DNA of 64,000 bases from positions 1 through 64,000 of the forward strand of contig CAYXBY010000001.1 of assembly GCA_964463325.1 (NCBI GenBank), read 5' to 3'. Source of the DNA: UMGS1002 sp964463325. GTDB taxonomy: Bacteria > Bacillota > Clostridia > Oscillospirales > CAG-272. The notes below the pieces were generated by a model. That model was not told the DNA's origin and did not search any database. It saw only the letters and a program-made list of their open reading frames with translations. The translations under genes and the position numbers were made by a program. Shown here piece after piece: positions 58,859-64,000 of the stretch (position 1 is its first letter; the number at the start of each line of letters is the position of its first letter).

Positions 58859-61666
58859 ATGATAGGGACTGCCAAAAGAGCCCTCTGTCTGCTTTTGACA
58901 CTGGCATGTCTGGCGGCATTGGTGATCGTTCCGGTCACGGCGGCCAACGGTAGTGACACCGGTACGGTAAGCTACTCCTGCCCTGCCATCACAGCGACTG
59001 TCGGACAGCGGGTGCAGCTGACCGGCCGCGCGGTCGAGTTCAAAAGCGCGACTGCAACGCCCGCCGCCGACATCACCTGGAGCTCAGACGTGCTGACCGT
59101 CGGCGCTGACGGCAGCGTCACCCCCACCTCCGCCGGCGTCTATGCACTGACCGCCACCGCGGGCAGCCTGAACCGTAAGGTCTATCTTGTGGTCAAGGCC
59201 GCCGAGGACAGCGAATATGTGCTGTACTACAACGATTTTTCCAACCCTGACATATCCGACTGGCGCGTAGTCCAGCAGACCTCCGGCGCCACCATCGGCG
59301 TCTCCGACGGCAAACTGGTGCTCGACGCCTCGGGGAAATCTTCATATTATATCCGCCTGCTGCTGCCCTCCTGGCTGTCTGCCTTCGGTGACTGCAAGCT
59401 GACTGCCAACCTCACCATCGAGCGCGCCGCCGCAGACACCAACTGGATCAGCCTCATGGCGCGCATCCAGAACAACAACTACCCCTACTGGCAGGCCTGC
59501 CTGCGCAAAAAGGCGACCGCCTCTAACGGCACCGAGCTGGCCGAGCGCACCTCGGCGGACAAGTGGAGCGTGACGCACACCTGCGCGTATTCCGAGGACA
59601 TATCTCCCTCAAAGCAGTACGAATACAGCCTTGAGCTGCAAGGCAAAAACGCCTGCTCCACAATTAACGGCGAGCAGCTGCTGTTCTCCACCTCGGTGAC
59701 GCAGACCTCGGGTCATCTCGGCCTTCAGAGCCGCGGCTGCCGACTGGCAATCGACAGCATCAAGGTCACTGTCCCGACCGAGGCGCTTGAACCGCCCGTC
59801 GCCAATGTCCACACCACGCGCGAGCAAACGTCAAACCTCATCATGACGCCCGCCATCATCTCGCAGATAAAGACCGCCGCCGAGCTCGATGAAATACAAA
59901 CACTCGCGCCCACGGCCGCCATTTTGAACGTCAATTCGGCGCTTGAGGTGACGTCCCCCGACGGCGGGCTACTGTGCTCGCTGAGCGACGCGCTCGACAA
60001 GCTGGGACGGACGGTCATTCCGACGTTTTACGTCAGCGATAAGGCAACCGTCACCGCGCTGTGCGCCGAGCTTGAGCGCCGTGAGCTGAAGGATGTCATG
60101 TTTATCTCGTCGAACGACGAGCTGGTGCTGCTGGCACGGACGACATACCCACATTCGCAGGGCGTGCTCGATGTCTCGAGCCTCACATCATCCGATGGGC
60201 TTGATAACAGTGCGCTGACTGCACTGCGCGGCCGCGCAAATGCCTGCAACGCGCGCACGGTGCTGCTGTCCGACGACGTCGCGAGCCGTGACCGCGTCGA
60301 ATATCTCCAGCGGCTGTTCATAACCGTCTGGAGCTGCCCCGCCGACACGGCGACAGGCTACGTCTCGGCCATCACCTCTGGCGCCAACGGCATTGTCGTC
60401 GCCGATCGCGTAAGCTACGACAGCCTGCTGACCTCATCCTTCGCCCAAAACACCATAACGCGCCTGGTCAACATCATCGGTCACCGCGGCATTCCCTCGC
60501 TGGCGCAGGAAAACACTATCGCCGGTAGCGTGCTGGCCTATGACAAGGGCGCGACCATGATCGAAAACGACATTTATCTGACTCGCGACGATGTCATCGT
60601 TGTCATGCACGACTCGACCATCGACCGCACCACCAACGGCACCGGCAACATCGAGCGCTTCACCTACGAGCAGCTGAAGCAGTATTCTGTTGACAGCAAC
60701 GCCAGCTATGACCCTGAGCCGATACCGACGCTTGAGGATTACTTCAAGGAATTTAAGGGCAAGGACGTGCAGTTGGTCGTCGAGATCAAGTCTGACGCCA
60801 ACACTAAGATAGTTGACGCGCTGGCAAAGCTGATCGAACAGTACGACATTGCCGATCAGGTCAATGTCATCACCTTCAGCGAGAATTTTGTCAAGCTGAT
60901 GCACCAAAAGCTGCCTGAAATATCAGTCGGATACCTGACCTCGTCCATAAAGCAGCTTGAGGATGCCGCCGATGACACGCTTGAGACCGTGCTTGACACA
61001 GTTTCCCCGCTGGCAACAACCTACAACCCCAAGTACAGCGCCGGCAAGCTGGGCTACAACCTGCTGCGTCGGCTGTCCGAGCGTGGACTGACCATCTGGC
61101 CCTGGACGCTCAACGATCGAGCCGATTTTGACAGCTATTTTATGCTGGGTGTCCACGGCATCACGACCAACTACTCAAGCTGGGCGACAAATTACGCCCG
61201 CCGCCTTGATGCTCCGTCGTCCGAGGTAACTGTCGGCGAGGACGGCGTCGCATTTGCGCCGTCGCGCATGACCTACGGGCGCAAAACGAGCGAGATCACA
61301 ACTGCCGAGATGATCGTGATCGAGAGCAACGGCGCCGATGTGCGCTACGCAGACGGCGTGCTGAGCGCGACCGGCAGCGGCAGCGCCACGGTTTATTTCA
61401 GGCTGGCCTGCCGCACGACCTCGGGCGCAACCTACTACCTCTGCACCGAGCCCGTCAGCGTCACGACGCCCGACGCCGTTGTGACTACCGCTCCCGAGCC
61501 GCAGGATGGCGACACAACGCCTGCGCCATCCATCGACACCGCGCCCGCCCCCACCGACACCACCACGTCCGGTGGCAGCGCCTCCGGCTGCGGCTCGACC
61601 GTCGGCCTCGCGGCACTCGTTGCGCTGCTCCCTGCCGCCCTCGTACTGTCGAAAAAACGCAAGTGA
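58859..61666 (+). CDS. Secreted multidomain glycerophosphodiester phosphodiesterase
   Basis: 935 residues. Signal peptide about 1-29; bacterial Ig-like (Big) domain about 35-113; jelly-roll/LamG-like domain about 118-305; a barrel-like region about 325-530 lacking catalytic residues; an active GDPD domain about 537-785 (IGHRGIPSLAQENT, MIENDIYLTRDD, VVMHDSTIDRTTNGTG); a beta-rich domain to about 870; a Thr/Pro linker; and a tail with SGCGS, a hydrophobic helix and SKKRK. The tail looks like a cell-surface sorting signal. The ATG at 58859 has GGAG 8 nt upstream inside the previous gene's end. It probably degrades lipid or teichoic-acid-like phosphodiesters outside the cell, feeding the cytoplasmic enzyme; this is inference. 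Confidence 0.9.
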   Translation: MIGTAKRALCLLLTLACLAALVIVPVTAANGSDTGTVSYSCPAITATVGQRVQLTGRAVEFKSATATPAADITWSSDVLTVGADGSVTPTSAGVYALTATAGSLNRKVYLVVKAAEDSEYVLYYNDFSNPDISDWRVVQQTSGATIGVSDGKLVLDASGKSSYYIRLLLPSWLSAFGDCKLTANLTIERAAADTNWISLMARIQNNNYPYWQACLRKKATASNGTELAERTSADKWSVTHTCAYSEDISPSKQYEYSLELQGKNACSTINGEQLLFSTSVTQTSGHLGLQSRGCRLAIDSIKVTVPTEALEPPVANVHTTREQTSNLIMTPAIISQIKTAAELDEIQTLAPTAAILNVNSALEVTSPDGGLLCSLSDALDKLGRTVIPTFYVSDKATVTALCAELERRELKDVMFISSNDELVLLARTTYPHSQGVLDVSSLTSSDGLDNSALTALRGRANACNARTVLLSDDVASRDRVEYLQRLFITVWSCPADTATGYVSAITSGANGIVVADRVSYDSLLTSSFAQNTITRLVNIIGHRGIPSLAQENTIAGSVLAYDKGATMIENDIYLTRDDVIVVMHDSTIDRTTNGTGNIERFTYEQLKQYSVDSNASYDPEPIPTLEDYFKEFKGKDVQLVVEIKSDANTKIVDALAKLIEQYDIADQVNVITFSENFVKLMHQKLPEISVGYLTSSIKQLEDAADDTLETVLDTVSPLATTYNPKYSAGKLGYNLLRRLSERGLTIWPWTLNDRADFDSYFMLGVHGITTNYSSWATNYARRLDAPSSEVTVGEDGVAFAPSRMTYGRKTSEITTAEMIVIESNGADVRYADGVLSATGSGSATVYFRLACRTTSGATYYLCTEPVSVTTPDAVVTTAPEPQDGDTTPAPSIDTAPAPTDTTTSGGSASGCGSTVGLAALVALLPAALVLSKKRK

Positions 61667-61704
61667 TCGGACATGTGAGGTGATTGCATACTTCACGCAC
61701 CAAA

Positions 61705-61768
61705 AAGGCTTGCCCTCGTGCGTATTTGAGCATCATCACGCCTCAATACGCATCCGAGGGCAAGCCTT
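61705..61768. repeat. Long imperfect inverted repeat
   Basis: A 14-bp perfect outer arm (AAGGCTTGCCCTCG and its complement at 61755-61768) is extended inward by TGCGTA / TACGCA and TTGAG / CTCAA with small bulges. This gives about 25 paired bases around an 11-nt loop. It stands alone in the gap after the secreted phosphodiesterase. On the minus strand its end runs into TTTTTGG. Confidence 0.7.
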
Positions 61769-61862
61769 ATGTACGGTGTAAAAATATTGTAGTCGCTCAT
61801 TTGCGGCTCTTTAGATTTATTCATTAAATTTTTAAGCAATGATTTAACCGATCAAGCAATTG

Positions 61863-61910
61863 AAAACAGATGGCACCGCTCATTTGCGGTGCCATCTGTT
61901 TTTATTTGAC
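61863..61910. terminator. Bidirectional terminator between convergent genes
   Basis: A perfect 17-bp stem starting AAAACAGATGGCACCGC with a 6-nt loop, followed on the plus strand by a T-rich tail. The stop codon of the minus-strand gene (61880) falls in the loop, so the arm encodes its last residues. Confidence 0.85.
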
Positions 61911-62380
61911 GGTATTAAGCCTGCAGCGTCAGAACGCGCCGTCTCATCCCCGCCGCGCAATACGCCAATAACAGCCCGGAGCGCAATGGAGAGAAACCCC
62001 GCCATGGCCGCCGCGACGCCGAAAAGCAGCGCCGCGCCCGAACGCATAATACAAGCAGCGCCAAGCAGCGCAACGCACTGCACCGCGCCGCCCGCGGCGC
62101 ATCCGCGCAGCAATAACGAGACATCTCGCAGATATCCGGCACGGCCGCGTCGGGCGGCGAGCAAAAGCTCCAGCATCAAGACACACATGGCCATCGCCGC
62201 CAGGACTGCCGCATAAAGGCAGACTAACATCGGCCAGAACCGCTTCATATACGCCGTGTCGATACTGCCGAGCAGCAGCCTCAGCACAAACGGAAGCGCC
62301 ACACACATCCCGCCCGCAGCGCCGAGCATCAGCCAAACAGACACCATCGTCAACCCGAATACCTTTTCACGTCTCTGCAT
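61880..62380 (-). CDS. DUF2975-like small membrane protein
   Basis: 166 residues with four hydrophobic segments (about residues 10-32, 46-68, 85-115, 118-140), the layout of DUF2975 proteins. Such proteins usually stand next to a small Cro/C1-type HTH gene; none is present here. AGGGCTTTT-type ribosome binding site (GGAGGG) before the ATG at 62380 decides the start. The stop codon lies inside the terminator loop. Family assignment is by eye. Confidence 0.6.
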   Translation of the reverse strand: MQRREKVFGLTMVSVWLMLGAAGGMCVALPFVLRLLLGSIDTAYMKRFWPMLVCLYAAVLAAMAMCVLMLELLLAARRGRAGYLRDVSLLLRGCAAGGAVQCVALLGAACIMRSGAALLFGVAAAMAGFLSIALRAVIGVLRGGDETARSDAAGLIPSNKNRWHRK

Positions 62381-62447
62381 AAAAGCCCTCCGCAATAATC
62401 ATATTAATACCTTCATGATTATTGCCCACCATTATCGACGGCATACA

Positions 62448-62484
62448 AAAAGCGTGCACACCGAATATCAGTGTGCACGTCTTT
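62448..62484 (-). terminator. Terminator of the lipoprotein gene
   Basis: 10-bp stem around GTGCACAC / GTGTGCAC, followed on the minus strand by CTTTTTGTATG. Confidence 0.85.
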
Positions 62485-62514
62485 GTATCACAATTCAGGA
62501 AATGCCTATACAGG

Positions 62515-63837
62515 TTACTGATATACTACGTCATATGTGAGGTCGTATATCTTGCAGCCGCCGCTGTTGAAATTAATGTAATACTTCCCATCCCAGTTCA
62601 TCAAGGTCTCAGATTCCATGGGCGTGGCCAGGTGCACAATGCGCTTAAAGCCGTCCTGCCAGGTGTAGACGATAATAATATTGTCATCCGTGCCCTTAGA
62701 CGAATCTCTGCTGAGCGGCATGTAAATGTACGTGTCATCAGCGTCCATGCCCTGACCTATGTAGCCGGTCGTCGACTGCATATCAAGCGTCGAAACACAT
62801 TTAAACTCGGTATCACAAATGTTCAGCTTGCCCCCCGCAGCTATGCAATAGCGGTCACGCTGGGCGTTGTAAGCAATGGCATAGGGCGTACCATCCACCG
62901 TCGCATTCACCTGCCGCAGCAACGTCAGCGTATCAGGGTCGATGATGGACAATGTAGTGCCAACCATGCTCGGCACTACGAGAATGTTCTCCCGGCTGTT
63001 GTAGCACATATCGTTCGCATGATGGAGCGGCAGCTCCTCGCTGACTGCGACCAGTGACCAATCGTCCATTCTGCGCTTGACGATAATGTCAGTCTCCAAG
63101 CCGTTGACATTCTTTTTGAGAACGATGTAAAAATAAGTTCCATCCGTGGCCGCGCCCTGCGTGGCAGTGAAGCCGTTTATCGCCGGCTGAACGCGCTTGT
63201 TATCAATGGCGGCCGCAATCATCTTTTTGGATGACATGATTCCCTCAAAGGTGTTTTTCTCAGGTGCGGTCACCAGCGTGTCCGCGCCAACAGGAATCGC
63301 AAAGCCGTTATCCGTTCTATACTGCTTATTTCTAAGATAATTCTCCTCGAAATCATACATAGCGTAGGCCGTCATGGTGTCGTCCGTGCCAGCAATGACG
63401 ATCTGCTGCTCTGTCACCTTGATGGCATACGAATCCTCCGGAAGCGAAGAGATCAGCTCACTTGAAGCCGCGCGATTGGTCGAGCCGACCAGTATCTCCG
63501 ACGCATTATGATTGATATCGCCTGCATCCCTTACCCAGTCAGACTTGATAACAAATGTAGTTGACAGCAGCTTGTTTATATCCTTATTAAACGCAACACA
63601 GCCGTCCACTATGCCGCCGTTTGCCTCTTCGGAACGAATGATAGTCAGCTTTGCCACGCCATTCTCAACGAGATGCAGCAGCTTTTGCTCAGGCACCGAC
63701 GGAGTGTCAGCGGCCGATGTGCTGTCCGACGGCGTAGTATAATCATCCGCCGGTGTATTGCTGTCAGAGCAGCCGCAAAGCAGCATTGCGCCGCACAGTA
63801 TGATCACAAATATAGATCTTAACAGTATTTTATTCAT
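62515..63837 (-). CDS. Surface lipoprotein, carbohydrate-enzyme-associated N-domain plus beta-propeller-like region
   Basis: 440 residues. Signal peptide with lipobox LLCGC (Cys about 23), then a Ser/Thr/Asp linker. The N-terminal domain contains SEILVGSTNRAASSEL and SYAIKVTEQQIVIAGTDDTMTAYAMYDF, a pattern seen in domains that precede glycosidase catalytic domains. The C-terminal half has repeated beta-strand blocks (NDMCYNSRENILVVPSM, YAIAYNAQRDRYCIAAGG, GYIGQGMDADDTYIYMPL), suggesting a partial beta-propeller. No catalytic domain is visible, so it is probably a binding protein. Function unknown. Confidence 0.7.
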   Translation of the reverse strand: MNKILLRSIFVIILCGAMLLCGCSDSNTPADDYTTPSDSTSAADTPSVPEQKLLHLVENGVAKLTIIRSEEANGGIVDGCVAFNKDINKLLSTTFVIKSDWVRDAGDINHNASEILVGSTNRAASSELISSLPEDSYAIKVTEQQIVIAGTDDTMTAYAMYDFEENYLRNKQYRTDNGFAIPVGADTLVTAPEKNTFEGIMSSKKMIAAAIDNKRVQPAINGFTATQGAATDGTYFYIVLKKNVNGLETDIIVKRRMDDWSLVAVSEELPLHHANDMCYNSRENILVVPSMVGTTLSIIDPDTLTLLRQVNATVDGTPYAIAYNAQRDRYCIAAGGKLNICDTEFKCVSTLDMQSTTGYIGQGMDADDTYIYMPLSRDSSKGTDDNIIIVYTWQDGFKRIVHLATPMESETLMNWDGKYYINFNSGGCKIYDLTYDVVYQ

Positions 63838-63868
63838 ATAAGTATGCCTCCGTGATATGGTGTTTTAA

Positions 63869-64000
63869 TTATTCACTAAACAATCTGCAATAATCGCGAT
63901 ACAACTGCACCGAGCGCTCATGCCCACAGAAGGCCGATGTGCCGGGGCGATTCATCATCCCCATATACTGGTAGCAAAGCACCTCGTCACAATACTCGGA
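63869..64000 (-). CDS. C-terminal end of an unidentified gene, cut by the window edge
   Basis: 43 residues are visible, ending VQLYRDYCRLFSE before TAA. The stretch CDEVLCYQYMGMMNRPGTS and AFCGHERSVQLY has a conserved look but is too short to assign. It runs into the lipoprotein gene 31 bp downstream, so the two are probably one operon. Confidence 0.6.
   Translation of the reverse strand, partial: SEYCDEVLCYQYMGMMNRPGTSAFCGHERSVQLYRDYCRLFSE

Overview
The window is a GC-rich (roughly 55-60 % by eye) chromosome segment of a low-GC-phylum relative, most likely a spore-forming member of the Clostridia (gut Oscillospiraceae/Christensenellales type). The case rests on the full spoIIIAA-AH operon, yqfC, yqfD and ylbJ; on Firmicute-type markers (zinc S14, mutS2, the ispH-S1 fusion, YwlG, an L10 leader); and on TTGACA-N17-TATAAT promoters. 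I see no rRNA, tRNA, CRISPR array, insertion sequence or prophage. The species cannot be fixed from the sequence alone.

Layout. 1-8.6 kb, minus strand: a DedA/TVP38-type membrane protein, a small unknown protein, a polar amino-acid ABC importer (binding protein, permease, ATPase), uvrA with an RNA methyltransferase, and a YwlG family protein. 8.8-14.3 kb, minus: an operon reading RpiR-type regulator, flavoprotein, cmk, plsC, ispH-S1 fusion. 14.5-16.1 kb, plus: a uracil/xanthine permease behind a leader with an intrinsic terminator. 16.1-18.0 kb, minus: a MurE-family ligase translationally coupled to a small stand-alone preATP-grasp-like protein. 18.1-21.1 kb: a GNAT acetyltransferase (plus), a DUF1385 membrane protein and prs (minus). 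21.3-29.9 kb, minus: operon yqfC-yqfD-phoH-ybeY-era-recO-mutS2-rhaB, which mixes sporulation, ribosome maturation, DNA repair and, oddly, rhamnulokinase. 29.9-32.5 kb, plus: ylbJ, then a DUF3343 protein coupled to a class V aminotransferase/cysteine desulfurase.

32.5-32.9 kb is a gene-free cluster of strong hairpins. 32.9-48.6 kb, minus, is the fused S10-spc-alpha operon of 31 genes, from rpsJ to rplQ, including secY, adk, map, infA and rpoA. It has one clear sigma-A promoter and an intrinsic terminator in its leader. 49.1-51.8 kb, plus: an unknown membrane protein with a WYL-family-like regulator, then rplJ-rplL behind an L10 leader. 51.9-58.0 kb, minus: a duplicated P-loop ATPase and the spoIIIA operon, whose products form the mother-cell side of the forespore feeding-tube complex. 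58.1-61.7 kb, plus: two coupled glycerophosphodiester phosphodiesterases, one cytoplasmic and one a 935-residue secreted multidomain protein. 61.9-64.0 kb, minus: a small membrane protein, a lipoprotein and the end of a further gene.

The most notable signals are: an amino-acid-binding protein whose domain order is circularly permuted; a probable CTG start codon for infA; a strong internal ribosome binding site at the ispH/S1 junction; the MurE-like ligase plus truncated ATP-grasp pair; a WYL-family-like regulator that seems to lack the WYL core; attenuators before the S10 operon and the uracil permease; and a secreted phosphodiesterase with a pseudo-barrel and a Gly-Cys-Gly-Ser C-terminal sorting-like tail.
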